NCBI GenBank assembly: GCA_020724465.1
Contig: DYGX01000007.1
Coordinates: 62,001 to 126,000, forward strand
DNA: 64,000 bases
Reading direction: 5' to 3'
DNA from: Thermoflexus sp.
GTDB taxonomy: Bacteria; Chloroflexota; Anaerolineae; Aggregatilineales; Aggregatilineaceae
A program made the translations under genes and the position numbers. The notes under the pieces are model-generated. The model was given only the letters and a program-made list of their open reading frames with translations, was not told the origin of the DNA and did no database searches. Position 1 is the stretch's first letter, and each line of letters opens with the position of its first letter. Positions 8,682 to 16,941 of the stretch are shown in pieces.

Positions 8682-10115
8682 ATGATGCTGGCGAAACTGG
8701 TCCGTCTGAGCCTGTTCAGTCTGCTGGCCGCGGCTGCGATTGGAGCCGTCCCACCGGGGCTGGGCGCCGTTGCCCAGGGTGATTTTCCTCTGGAGCTGTG
8801 CCGCGAGGCTGGCTTTTCTACCGAAGAAGACTTCATGATGCGCGAGGGCGAGCCATATGACGGCGACCCCTATATCTCCGACGGAGATGTGCTCAGCCCA
8901 GACGGGCAGGTCTGCGCCCGCAACCGCGATCTGTTGCAGCGGTTCGACGTGCGCGACGATCTGGGCCTGGACGCGCTCGACATTCTGAATGTGGACGCGC
9001 GCCTGGTCGCGTTCTCGACCGAGCTGGACAGCCCGCACGGGACGTTCACGGCGGGCGATCTGCTGATCACCAACGGCGCGGTGATCCCCAACGCCGCGCT
9101 GCTGTACCGGTTCGAGATTCCGCTCGATCTGGGACTGGACGGCGTGCATATCGTCGGCCCGCTCGAAAGCATCCGGCGCTTCGCGGATGCGGCCGGCAGC
9201 ATGGCCCCCGACGAGTGGCTGGGCGGCCGCCTGCAAGATATCCTGCACGAGCTTCAGATCGACATCTGGTTCTCGGTTGAGGGGACGTGGTGGCGGGTCG
9301 AGCGCGGGCGGCCCATCCTGGATGGCGACGTGCTGTCGGCGCGGGACGGAATTCAGGTTTTGTGGCAGGAAGTGCTGCTCGATCCACCGATCCCCGCCGG
9401 GCTGGTGGATCGCGGTGTGGACTTCGGGCTGGATGCGCTGACCGGCCCCCGCGAGCCGGAGCGCGTGGCCCTGCGCTTCTCGACCGAAATCCTCTACCGG
9501 GGCGAGACAAGCTTCACCGACGGTGACGTGCTGGCCGTCGGCGGCAGCGTCGTGCGCCCCAATGAGGACCTGATCAAAGCCTTCCAGCCGGCAGCGGACT
9601 TTCTGGGCCTGGATGCGCTGTCCCTGGCGGTCGAGCCGCCGGTCCATGTCTGCTGCATTGAGTTCGAGGATCAGGTGTCTGGCACAGAGTATCACGTCGG
9701 CGACACGTTCACTGATGCGGGGGTGCTGATCACGGTCGAACCGTTTACCTGGAGCAACGGCACCTCGACCAGCAGCGGCGTAGCTGTGATCGGCACAGGC
9801 GGGCTGGCAGGCGGCTCCGGCAACGAGGCGAACACCAACAACGTCAACCTCTCGTTCGCGCTGCCCGGCACGCCGGCCGGCCTGACCATGCGCTTCGGCG
9901 AATACGGCGGCAACCTCAACATCCGCATCAACGGCGACTTCCGTAACTTCGACGACTTTGCTGACATCGACGGGACGACGATCGGGGGTGTGCAGGTCGC
10001 GGTCGCCACGCTCTCGCCCGAGCGCGGCGTGCTGGTGCTGGACGGCCCGATCAGCGATTTCGCGGTCGGCGGGCAGGAACTGTGGATCGACGAGATCTGC
10101 CTGAGCGGCGAGTAG
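8682..10115 (+). CDS. Secreted protein with three internal repeats, function unknown
   Basis: A 477-residue exported protein with a signal peptide (LVRLSLFSLLAAAAIGAV then GAVAQG). I do not recognise it. The first 330 residues contain at least three copies of a unit of the form GDVL(S/A)-x-x-G-x-V-x-x-N-x-D-L-(L/I)-x-x-F, then (L)GLDALxxL. Examples are GDVLSPDGQV, GDLLITNGAV and GDVLAVGGSV, each followed by DLGLDALD, DLGLDGVH or FLGLDALS. This looks like a beta-propeller or beta-sandwich repeat. The last 150 residues, starting VCCIEFEDQ, form a separate Gly/Asn/Thr-rich domain resembling extracellular lectin-like beta sandwiches and ending in ICLSGE. AAAGGAG lies before ATG 8682. The gene stands alone and is convergent with the ABC operon. 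Confidence 0.7.
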   Translation: MMLAKLVRLSLFSLLAAAAIGAVPPGLGAVAQGDFPLELCREAGFSTEEDFMMREGEPYDGDPYISDGDVLSPDGQVCARNRDLLQRFDVRDDLGLDALDILNVDARLVAFSTELDSPHGTFTAGDLLITNGAVIPNAALLYRFEIPLDLGLDGVHIVGPLESIRRFADAAGSMAPDEWLGGRLQDILHELQIDIWFSVEGTWWRVERGRPILDGDVLSARDGIQVLWQEVLLDPPIPAGLVDRGVDFGLDALTGPREPERVALRFSTEILYRGETSFTDGDVLAVGGSVVRPNEDLIKAFQPAADFLGLDALSLAVEPPVHVCCIEFEDQVSGTEYHVGDTFTDAGVLITVEPFTWSNGTSTSSGVAVIGTGGLAGGSGNEANTNNVNLSFALPGTPAGLTMRFGEYGGNLNIRINGDFRNFDDFADIDGTTIGGVQVAVATLSPERGVLVLDGPISDFAVGGQELWIDEICLSGE

Positions 10116-10175
10116 TCCCTTCCACCGGCCCGTAGACGGGGCGCGCCGGCCCGCCGGCGGACGCCCCTCAAACGA

Positions 10176-10219
10176 CACACCCCCTGAACCGCCGCAGCAC
10201 GCGGACGGCAGGGGGTGTG
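10176..10219. terminator. Stem-loop between convergent genes, probable bidirectional terminator
   Basis: CACACCCCCTG (10176-10186) pairs perfectly with CAGGGGGTGTG (10209-10219), an 11-bp stem. It sits between the secreted repeat protein and the end of the binding-protein gene. T-tails are poor on both sides, so it may act as a 3'-end stabiliser as well. Confidence 0.55.
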
Positions 10220-10285
10220 ACTTAGCTCCAGGTGCTCGGGCCGAGCCTGGCGCCGGGCGCCTGTGAAGATGAGTCAGGCGCACGC

Positions 10286-11362
10286 TTACTCGTACAGCAG
10301 CGCGGCGATTTCCTCGTCGTCGATGTTCTCAGCCGTGTAGTAGAAGAAGCCGGTGTCGATGTGCTCGGGCAGCTCCTCACCGCGCAGCGCCATCACCGCC
10401 GCCTCGACGGTGCGGTAGCCGATGCCGATCGGGTTCTGCGTGATCGCGCCCGCCATCACACCCGAGCGCACCGCTTCCATCTGCTGCAGGCCCGAGTCGT
10501 AGCCGATCACCACGATCTCGCCTTCCATCCCCAGCTCGACCACCGCGTTCAGCACGCCGATCGCCGAACCCTCGTTCGCGCCGAAGAAGCCCTTCAGATT
10601 CGGGTGCGCCAGGATAATCGCCTTCGCCAGGTCGGTCGAACGCAGGTGGTCGCCGCCGCCGTACTGGATGTCGACGATCTCGATGTCGGGATAGGCTTCC
10701 TCAATGCGCTCCTTGAAGCCGGTCACGCGGTCGATGCCGGTGCGGCTGGTCTGGTCATGGGCGATCACAGCCACTTCGCCCTCAAAGCCGATCAGCTCGG
10801 CCATCATATCCGCCGCCAGTGCCGCCGCGGCCACGTTGTCGGTCGCCGCCGTAGTCAGCGGGATGTCGCTGTCAACGCCGGAGTCGAAGGCGATCACCGG
10901 GATGCCCTCTTCCTGAGCGCGCTCCAGCAGCGGGATCGCAGCCCGGCTGTCCAGCGCGGCGAAGCCGATGGCATCCGGGTTCTTGTCCAGCGCGGTCTGG
11001 AGCATTTCGATCTGCTTGTCGACTTGCGACTCGGACTCCGGCCCTTCGAACGTGATGGTCACGCCGCAGGCTTCCGCCGCCTGCTCCGCACCGAGCTTAA
11101 CCGCCTGCCAGAACTGATGCTGGAAGCCCTTCGAGATCAGAGGGATGAAGAACTCCCGCTCTGCGATCTCGTCGCGGTTCTCTTCCGTGCAGAAGGGAAC
11201 CCACTCGGTCTCTTCTTCTTCGGCTTCCTCATCCATCACTTCTTCGGTCGGCTCTTCAGTTGGCTCCTCATCGTCGCCATCCTGCGCCACGACCACGCCG
11301 AGCGACATGGTCAGCCCGAAGACAAGCACAAACAACAGGGCAAATAACTTGCTGAGCTTCAT
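10286..11362 (-). CDS. Sugar ABC transporter substrate-binding protein, ribose type
   Basis: A 358-residue periplasmic-binding protein of the RbsB/LacI-like fold (Peripla_BP_4), the extracytoplasmic receptor of the transporter encoded just upstream. It has a signal peptide (LFALLFVLVFGLTMSLGVVVAQ) without a lipobox cysteine. An acidic Glu/Pro/Thr linker follows (about residues 27-50), then the binding domain starting at FFIPLISKGFQHQFWQAVKLGAEQAA. Hinge and ligand motifs include AFDSGVDSDIPLTTAATDN and GFFGANEGSAIGVLNAV. Start ATG 11362 has GGAGAGG 7 bases upstream; the in-frame ATG 18 bases earlier overlaps that site. Ligand probably a pentose or deoxyhexose, given the mutarotase nearby. Confidence 0.9.
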   Translation of the reverse strand: MKLSKLFALLFVLVFGLTMSLGVVVAQDGDDEEPTEEPTEEVMDEEAEEEETEWVPFCTEENRDEIAEREFFIPLISKGFQHQFWQAVKLGAEQAAEACGVTITFEGPESESQVDKQIEMLQTALDKNPDAIGFAALDSRAAIPLLERAQEEGIPVIAFDSGVDSDIPLTTAATDNVAAAALAADMMAELIGFEGEVAVIAHDQTSRTGIDRVTGFKERIEEAYPDIEIVDIQYGGGDHLRSTDLAKAIILAHPNLKGFFGANEGSAIGVLNAVVELGMEGEIVVIGYDSGLQQMEAVRSGVMAGAITQNPIGIGYRTVEAAVMALRGEELPEHIDTGFFYYTAENIDDEEIAALLYE

Positions 11363-11562
11363 GGTCAAACCTCTCCCCATCTATACGGTGCAGGCAACAG
11401 GTCTCGTGTGTAATGCCCCGTGCGCGCCAAAGGTCGCGCTGCACGGACCAGATGGCCCCGACCGGGCCTTACTGCCTCCTGATGTCGCAGCTCTCTGCTC
11501 GTTCCTCCCTTCCCTCAACAACTCACCCAACCATCCCTCACTCGTCGGGCGCACAGCATACG
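11363..11562 (-). other. 200-base intercistronic region with a GC-rich stem-loop
   Basis: No gene is seen between the permease stop and the binding-protein start. It contains a bulged hairpin, CCGTGCGCGC (11418-11427) against GCGC and GCACGG (11436-11446), and a second short GGCC-based stem near 11454. The unusual length inside a transporter operon suggests separate expression or RNA processing of the binding-protein mRNA. Confidence 0.4.
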
Positions 11563-12567
11563 CTATGCAATGGCCCGGCGCCGGATGACATCCATATACA
11601 CGGCAGCGACCAGAATCCCGCCGGTGATAACAATCTGCCATTCCTGCTCAATAGACATGATCCGCAAGCCGTTGACCAGAACACTCATCACAAACGCGCC
11701 GATGATCGTCCCCAGGATCGTCCCCTCGCCGCCGCTCAGCGACGTGCCGCCGATCACAACCGCCGCGATCGCGTCCAGCTCATAGCCCTGGCCGAGCGCA
11801 GGTTGCGCGGAGTTGAGCCGCGACGCCATCAGCACGCCAGCAATTCCGGAGAACAGCCCGCAGACAGTGTAGACCATGGTCTTCCAGAAGTTAACGTTGA
11901 CACCCGAAAGCCGCGTCGCTTCTTCGTTGCTGCCCAGCGCGAACGTGTAGCGTCCCAAAATGGTGCGGTTTAGCAAGAAGGCCGCGAAGATCGCCGCGCC
12001 GAACATAATCAGCACGGCGTTCGGGATTTCAGCCCCTGGGATGATCTTCTCGACGAGCGACCCCATCGCGATATTGCGGAAGCCAGGAGCGGCGTTGAAG
12101 TAAATCGGGCGCAGCTCCGACAGTACCAGCGACAGCCCCTTCGCAATATACATAATGCCGAGCGTCGTGATGAACGGGGGCACCTTCATCCGCGAGATGA
12201 TCGTCCCATTGACGAAACCGGCCAGCGCGCCCGCGCCCATGCCGCCCAACACGCCCGCCCAGACGGGCAGGCCCCAGTTTATGCAGACAATGGCGCTGAT
12301 CACGCTGGAGAAGGTCATCACCGTGCCGATGGACAGGTCGATCCCGCCGGTGATAATCACGAAGGTGACGCCCAGCGCCAGCACGCCGTTAACCGAGGTT
12401 TGCAGCAAAATCCCCACGACGTTGTTAAACGTCATAAAGTGCGGTGAGGCCAGCGAAAAATAGACCAGCAGCACAATCAACGCGCCAAACGCGAGGAACT
12501 TCCGCGTCGCGTCCGAGCGCAGCACCGACCGGGTAGTCATTTTCTTTGGAGCAATTGAGACGTCCAT
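11563..12567 (-). CDS. Sugar ABC transporter permease, RbsC type
   Basis: A 334-residue integral membrane protein of the BPD_transp_2 (RbsC/XylH) family with about eight to ten hydrophobic helices. Family hallmarks are GVTFVIITGGIDLSIGTVM and AVVIGGTSLSGGEGTILGTIIGA, and the end is IRRRAIA. It forms the membrane channel for the binding protein and ATPase beside it. Start ATG 12567 with a weak AGGA upstream gives MDVSIAPKKM; the longer open frame upstream overlaps the ATPase gene and lacks homology. The ATPase stop is 38 bases away, so they are co-transcribed. Confidence 0.9.
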   Translation of the reverse strand: MDVSIAPKKMTTRSVLRSDATRKFLAFGALIVLLVYFSLASPHFMTFNNVVGILLQTSVNGVLALGVTFVIITGGIDLSIGTVMTFSSVISAIVCINWGLPVWAGVLGGMGAGALAGFVNGTIISRMKVPPFITTLGIMYIAKGLSLVLSELRPIYFNAAPGFRNIAMGSLVEKIIPGAEIPNAVLIMFGAAIFAAFLLNRTILGRYTFALGSNEEATRLSGVNVNFWKTMVYTVCGLFSGIAGVLMASRLNSAQPALGQGYELDAIAAVVIGGTSLSGGEGTILGTIIGAFVMSVLVNGLRIMSIEQEWQIVITGGILVAAVYMDVIRRRAIA

Positions 12568-12605
12568 GGAACGCTGTTCCTGTTCTACAACTTGATCGAA
12601 TGAAG

Positions 12606-14123
12606 TCAGTCGCCGGATGTCACGGCGGTGCGCTGCGTCGCGAACTGCATGATACGCTCCTGCGTCGCTTCGGCGCTGCTCAACTCGCCAGTGATGCGCC
12701 CTTCGCACATCACCACAATCCGGTGGCTCATACGCAGAATTTCGGGCAGTTCCGACGAGATCATGATGATCGCCTTGCCCTGCCGCGCCAGATCGTTCAG
12801 CAGCCGGTAAATCTCGCTTTTCGCGCCCACGTCGATCCCGCGCGTTGGTTCGTCGAAGATCAGGATGTCGGTGTCGGCGATCAGCCACTTGGCGATCACG
12901 AGCTTCTGCTGGTTGCCGCCAGACAGATTCCGTACCTTTTGCTGCAAGCTCGGCGTCTTGATCGCCAGCCGCTGGACCATTTCAGTTGCGGCTTTGCGGA
13001 CCTTTCCCTTGTCCACCAACCCAAGCCACATCAGAAAGCGGCGGAACGCGGCCAGAACGGTATTTGTCTCGACGTCCATATCGAGCGTCAGCCCATACCG
13101 CTTGCGATCTTCAGAGAGGTAGCCGATGCCGTACCGCACCGCATCGGACGGGCGGTGGATGTTCACGCGTTGCCCGTGGACATAAATTTCGCCAGAGTCG
13201 ATCGGATCCGCCCCGAAGATCGCGCGGGCAACTTCCGTCCGTCCGGCGCCCATCAGCCCGGCAAACCCGACGATCTCGCCCTTCTTAATCTTGAACGAGA
13301 TGTTCCGCAGCGCGTTGCCCCGGCTCAGGTTGCGCACTTCAAGCGCGATTTCCTGCCCGTTATCCTCGGGGATTTCCGGCGACGCTTCGTAGATCGTCCG
13401 GCCTACCATCATGCTGATGATGCGGTTGATGTCGGCATCTTCGATGCGCACCGTGTCGATATAGCGGCCATCGCGCATCACGGTGACGCGGTCGGCGATC
13501 CGCCAGAGTTCTTCCAGCCGGTGTGTGATGTAGACGATCCCCACACCGCGGTCGCGCAGATGGCGGATGATCCGAAACAGTTCCTCGATCTCCGCGTCGG
13601 TCAGCGCCGCGGTCGGCTCGTCCATGATCAGCACGTCGGAGTTGAACGACAGCGCCTTGGCGATCTCCACCATCTGCTGCTTGGCGACCGTGAGCGACGC
13701 CACCTTGGTGCGGGGGTCCAGATCGACGTGCAGCGTTTCGAGAAGCTGCCGGGTTTGGTCGTTGATCGCTTTTTCGTTCAGCAGGAAGCGTACGCCCTGG
13801 CGCGGCTCGCGGCCAATGAAGATATTCTGCGCCACGGTCAGATGGGGCATCAGGTTGAGTTCCTGGTGGATCATGGAGATGCCGTGCTGCTGCGCGGCGC
13901 GCGGGTTGGACAGGTTGACTTCCTTGCCCCGCAAAAGAATCCGGCCCGCGTCTTTCGAATAGACGCCGGCCAGGACTTTCATCAGGGTCGATTTGCCCGC
14001 GCCGTTTTCCCCGACCAGCGCGTGCACCTCGCCCGCGCGCAGATCGAATGAGCAGTTCTCGAGCGCGTGAACACCGGGAAAACTCTTGTCGATGCCATCC
14101 ATCACAACAAGTTCTTCGTTCAT
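12606..14123 (-). CDS. Sugar ABC transporter ATPase with two nucleotide-binding domains, RbsA type
   Basis: A 505-residue tandem ABC ATPase (RbsA/MglA/XylG class), energising the adjacent permease. The first domain has Walker [10 protein letters not shown] and Walker [12 protein letters not shown] with the atypical signature [16 protein letters not shown]. The second has the degenerate P-loop GLMGAGRTE, the signature [15 protein letters not shown] and Walker [14 protein letters not shown]. This asymmetry is normal for the class. ATG 14123 has GAGGGTGG before it. It is the first gene of the ATPase-permease-binding protein operon and lies 203 bases downstream of a consensus LacI-type operator. 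Confidence 0.92.
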   Translation of the reverse strand: MNEELVVMDGIDKSFPGVHALENCSFDLRAGEVHALVGENGAGKSTLMKVLAGVYSKDAGRILLRGKEVNLSNPRAAQQHGISMIHQELNLMPHLTVAQNIFIGREPRQGVRFLLNEKAINDQTRQLLETLHVDLDPRTKVASLTVAKQQMVEIAKALSFNSDVLIMDEPTAALTDAEIEELFRIIRHLRDRGVGIVYITHRLEELWRIADRVTVMRDGRYIDTVRIEDADINRIISMMVGRTIYEASPEIPEDNGQEIALEVRNLSRGNALRNISFKIKKGEIVGFAGLMGAGRTEVARAIFGADPIDSGEIYVHGQRVNIHRPSDAVRYGIGYLSEDRKRYGLTLDMDVETNTVLAAFRRFLMWLGLVDKGKVRKAATEMVQRLAIKTPSLQQKVRNLSGGNQQKLVIAKWLIADTDILIFDEPTRGIDVGAKSEIYRLLNDLARQGKAIIMISSELPEILRMSHRIVVMCEGRITGELSSAEATQERIMQFATQRTAVTSGD

Positions 14124-14326
14124 GCGCCACCCTCTATCCGTCCGCCGGGCAGTCTGCGCATCGCTACCAGGATCGACTATTTCGCCCCGGCGGCCGCTCA
14201 CCCTCCCGTGCACCGCAGCCGGTAGATTGGAGAGAGTCTATCAGCCACTCAGGTTGAGAAGATGCGGGCATGCGGAACGGTACACATCTATTTCGGACAC
14301 GTAAAACTAAACCGCATTCGGATGCA

Positions 14327-14340
14327 TGATAACGATAACA
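14327..14340. promoter_or_regulatory. LacI-family operator upstream of the sugar transporter operon
   Basis: TGATAACGATAACA matches the LacI-family operator consensus TGnnAnCGnTnnCA at every fixed position. It lies in the 301-base gap (14124-14424) between the ATPase start and the mutarotase stop. The rest of that gap shows no gene. Confidence 0.65.
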
Positions 14341-14424
14341 TATCATAGACTGATCCGGCTGTCAAACGCCTGCCCGCGCCGCGCGCGTCCGGTGGAAAAT
14401 CCGGCGTCTCCGCCGGCGCATCGA

Positions 14425-14838
14425 TCACGTTACCACGCCGACGGTCAGCATCAGGTTCGCCCACACGCGCGCCTCGCCGGTAGCGATCACCAGCCCGACT
14501 TCCGGGCGCTGGGCGAAGACATAGAAGTCAAAGCGCCCCAGCGGCTGTAGTGCGATACCAGGCAGCCGCTCGCGAAACTCCTGGAAGATGGGCGGCTCGC
14601 TGCCGTCGTCGGGCTGCATGACATGCGCCGCCTCGACCGGGATCGCCATGACCAGCGCCTCAAGGACCTGCGTGACGGTCACCAGCCCCGGCCGCAGGTT
14701 GAGGAAGACCCGTGCCGCCGCGGGGTTGGTGTGCGTCGCAAACGGGAAGTTGCCATCGGCGATCAGCACCATGCTGCCGTGGCCCATGCTTCCCAACGCG
14801 CTCAGGATCACCGGGTGAGTGAGTGTCGTTTTCAGCAT
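14425..14838 (-). CDS. RbsD/FucU family sugar mutarotase
   Basis: A 137-residue cytoplasmic mutarotase of the RbsD/FucU family, catalysing interconversion of pyranose/furanose or anomeric forms of ribose or fucose to speed entry into metabolism. The conserved His lies in SMGHGSMVLIADGNFP (about residues 15-30). The MLKT start and the MGHG-DxxFP pattern look more like FucU (L-fucose mutarotase) than RbsD. A strong GAGAGGAACCAGG precedes ATG 14838; the longer frame upstream is rejected. It lies between the LacI regulator gene and the transporter operon, so the transported sugar is probably L-fucose, ribose or a similar sugar. Confidence 0.85.
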   Translation of the reverse strand: MLKTTLTHPVILSALGSMGHGSMVLIADGNFPFATHTNPAAARVFLNLRPGLVTVTQVLEALVMAIPVEAAHVMQPDDGSEPPIFQEFRERLPGIALQPLGRFDFYVFAQRPEVGLVIATGEARVWANLMLTVGVVT

Positions 14839-14956
14839 GCCTGGTTCCTCTCGGTAAGCAGAGCGCCGTCTCGCCCGGCGCCCATAACCACGCGCAAGAG
14901 CCGCTTGAGCGGCTGCCCCCGCTGTCCTGGCCCCTGGAGCGAACATTCCCCTCGCG

Positions 14957-15973
14957 TCAGCGGTCTTCCGGAGGCGGCGGGCCGCTCGAGCGGCGATAAA
15001 CGAACTGGGGCGGCAGGATCAGCTCCTGCGTCGTTTCCGGTCCCTTGCCTTCCAGCCGGTTGAGAAGCAGCAGGGTTGCCTGCTGACCCATCTCGTAGGC
15101 CGGCTGCATGGCGGCCGTGAAAAACGGGTCGATCGCCATCGTCGGCGGCAGGTCGTCGAACGTTACCAGCGAGATATCCTCAGGCACGCGCAGGCCGGCT
15201 TCCCTCAGCGCGTGCATCGCGCCGACCGCGATAAAGTTGTTGGCGGTGAACAACGCCGTCGGACGCGGCTTGCCCGCCAGCGCCTGCCGCGCCATCTGAT
15301 ATCCCCCATCGACCGAGAACGCCCCGTAGTGCACCAGGTCGTCCAGCGCCGGAAGCCCGGCTTCCAGCAACGCCCGCCGCCACCCGGCGACCCGGTCGGT
15401 GGCGGTTGTCACCTCGTCCGGCCCGCTGAGCACGGCGATGCGCCGGTGTCCGAGTTCAATCAGGTGGCGCACAAGGTGGTATGCGCCCAGCTCGGAATCA
15501 CAGCGGACGGTGTCGGCGGGCCGGCCGGGGATGGTGCGGTCGAGCAGCACGACCGGGATCGTCTTGTCCTGCAGAAGAGCGATGGAATCCGGCGTGCTGC
15601 GCGCCGGAACCAGCAGCAGGCCGTCGATTTGCTTCTGGATCAGCACGCGGACGTACTCTTGCTCTTCCTCGCGGGATTCGTCCGTGTTGCAGAAGATGAC
15701 GCTGAAGCCGTGCTCGCTGGCGGTGTCCTCAACGCCGCGCGCAATCGTGGTGAAGAAGGGGTTGGTGATGTCGGTGACGATCAGGGCGATGGTCTGCGTC
15801 TGTTTGAAGCGCAGGCTGCGCGCCAGGGCGTTGGGGATGTAGCCCAGTTCAGCGATGGCCTGCTCGACGCGCTCGCGGGTGTCCGGGCTGATGTAGCCGG
15901 AGTTGTTGATCACGCGCGAGACGGTCATCTTGGAGACGCCCGCCCGCCTGGCGACATCCGCGATCGTGCTCAT
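14957..15973 (-). CDS. LacI family transcriptional repressor
   Basis: A 338-residue LacI/GalR regulator. The N-terminal helix-turn-helix reads TIADVARRAGVSKMTVSRVIN with the hinge helix PNALARSLRFKQT, followed by a periplasmic-binding-protein-like sensor domain (LIVTDITNPFFTTIARGVED, VTFDDLPPTMAIDPFFTA). It binds DNA as a dimer and releases it on binding a sugar. It heads the mutarotase gene in the same direction. The two sites at 14327 and 16055 fit the operator consensus of this family, so it probably controls the transporter operon and itself. Confidence 0.92.
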   Translation of the reverse strand: MSTIADVARRAGVSKMTVSRVINNSGYISPDTRERVEQAIAELGYIPNALARSLRFKQTQTIALIVTDITNPFFTTIARGVEDTASEHGFSVIFCNTDESREEEQEYVRVLIQKQIDGLLLVPARSTPDSIALLQDKTIPVVLLDRTIPGRPADTVRCDSELGAYHLVRHLIELGHRRIAVLSGPDEVTTATDRVAGWRRALLEAGLPALDDLVHYGAFSVDGGYQMARQALAGKPRPTALFTANNFIAVGAMHALREAGLRVPEDISLVTFDDLPPTMAIDPFFTAAMQPAYEMGQQATLLLLNRLEGKGPETTQELILPPQFVYRRSSGPPPPEDR

Positions 15974-16054
15974 GAGACGCCCTTACTGCTCCGCAGGTCA
16001 CGGCGCGCCAGACAACCCGGCGGCGCGATCCTCTGCGCGGCCCGACCCAGGATA

Positions 16055-16068
16055 TGTTACCGTTAACA
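16055..16068. promoter_or_regulatory. LacI-family operator upstream of the lacI-type gene
   Basis: TGTTACCGTTAACA matches TGnnAnCGnTnnCA fully and extends to a nearly perfect palindrome (TATGTTAC then CG-containing TTAACATA). It is 82 bases before the regulator start, consistent with autoregulation. Confidence 0.65.
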
Positions 16069-16136
16069 TAACGCTAAAATAGCACGAAGCGCGGGGGATG
16101 TCAAGCATCCGGCCCGGCAGGGCGCAGCCGGGTTGC

Positions 16137-16583
16137 CTAGCGCGAGAGAAAATAGCCCGCCGCGAACAGCAGCACCACGCCGATCACCCGCGAGGCGGTG
16201 ATCGACTGCTGCGGCGTGCCAAACCACCCGTACTGGTCGATGATCAGCGCCAGCACAAGCTGGGCCGCGATCAGCAGCGCCGTTGCATTGGCGGCGCCGA
16301 TGCGCGGTAGAGTCACGCTGAGGGAGATGAACAAGAACAGCCCAAGAACCCCAACCATGAGAAACGGGCGGGGCAGGCTGCGCCACTCGCGAATCTCTTG
16401 CCCGCCGAGCGCGATCAGCAGCGCGGCAGACGCGATCAGCCCGCCCAGGTGAATGATAAAGCTGCTGGCGACCGGTCCGAGACGCTGGCTGATGGCGCCG
16501 GAAATCGGCCCCTGCAGCCCCACGGCCACCCCGCCCAACAGTCCGATCACCAGAACCGGAAGATGCTGCGCCAGACCGCCCAT
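16137..16583 (-). CDS. DMT-superfamily membrane protein, YdcZ/DUF606 type
   Basis: A 148-residue membrane protein with five predicted hydrophobic segments, matching the DUF606 (YdcZ) branch of the drug/metabolite transporter superfamily. Recognisable features are the GGVAVGLQGPISGAISQRLGP start, PRIGAANATALLIAAQL, and the end GVVLLFAAGYFLSR. Members are half the size of normal DMT transporters and probably dimerise; substrates are unknown. No clear Shine-Dalgarno is seen. It stands behind the LacI gene in the same direction but is separated by the operator region, so it is not obviously part of that regulon. Confidence 0.8.
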   Translation of the reverse strand: MGGLAQHLPVLVIGLLGGVAVGLQGPISGAISQRLGPVASSFIIHLGGLIASAALLIALGGQEIREWRSLPRPFLMVGVLGLFLFISLSVTLPRIGAANATALLIAAQLVLALIIDQYGWFGTPQQSITASRVIGVVLLFAAGYFLSR

Positions 16584-16712
16584 CGCTCGGCTCTCTCCTT
16601 GACCAGCCCGTTTGAAGCATATCCGCTGTCCAAGCGGAACCGGTCAAGTGTAATCGGCGCGTCGCAAAACGTCCAGACGGGCGGGCGCCGGAAAGTCTTG
16701 GGAAAGCTATCA

Positions 16713-16741
16713 TTGACAATTTTGCTCATCTCCATTATACT
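16713..16741 (+). promoter_or_regulatory. Near-consensus sigma-70-type promoter for ribonuclease J
   Basis: TTGACA (16713-16718) and TATACT (16736-16741) are separated by exactly 17 bases. Transcription would start near 16748 and leave a leader of about 190 bases before the ATG at 16942. The 358-base gap 16584-16941 contains no other gene. Confidence 0.7.
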
Positions 16742-16941
16742 TTCGCCCGATGAAACACCTGCAAACACCATTCCCCCCTTCCTTCACCACATTTTGATCA
16801 ATTTTGTGGTTAATGAAGTCGAAGGCACGGCCGGCCCTTCAGCCTGTCCGCGCGCTTCATGATGGGTATTGGGTGTTTTTCGAGAGTTCGTTTCGTGGAA
16901 TAGATATTCCACTCATTCGCAACAGGAACATAACAACACAC

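Noticed and set aside
8448-10283. Long N-terminal extension of the TIM-barrel isomerase frame
   Set aside because: The extension runs antisense to the secreted repeat protein, has no homology, and a GTG with a Shine-Dalgarno lies at 8432.
12546-14051. A 501-codon plus-strand frame opposite the sugar transporter ATPase
   Set aside because: The ATPase frame carries both sets of Walker motifs. The opposite frame is rich in His/Asp/Val and has no start signal.
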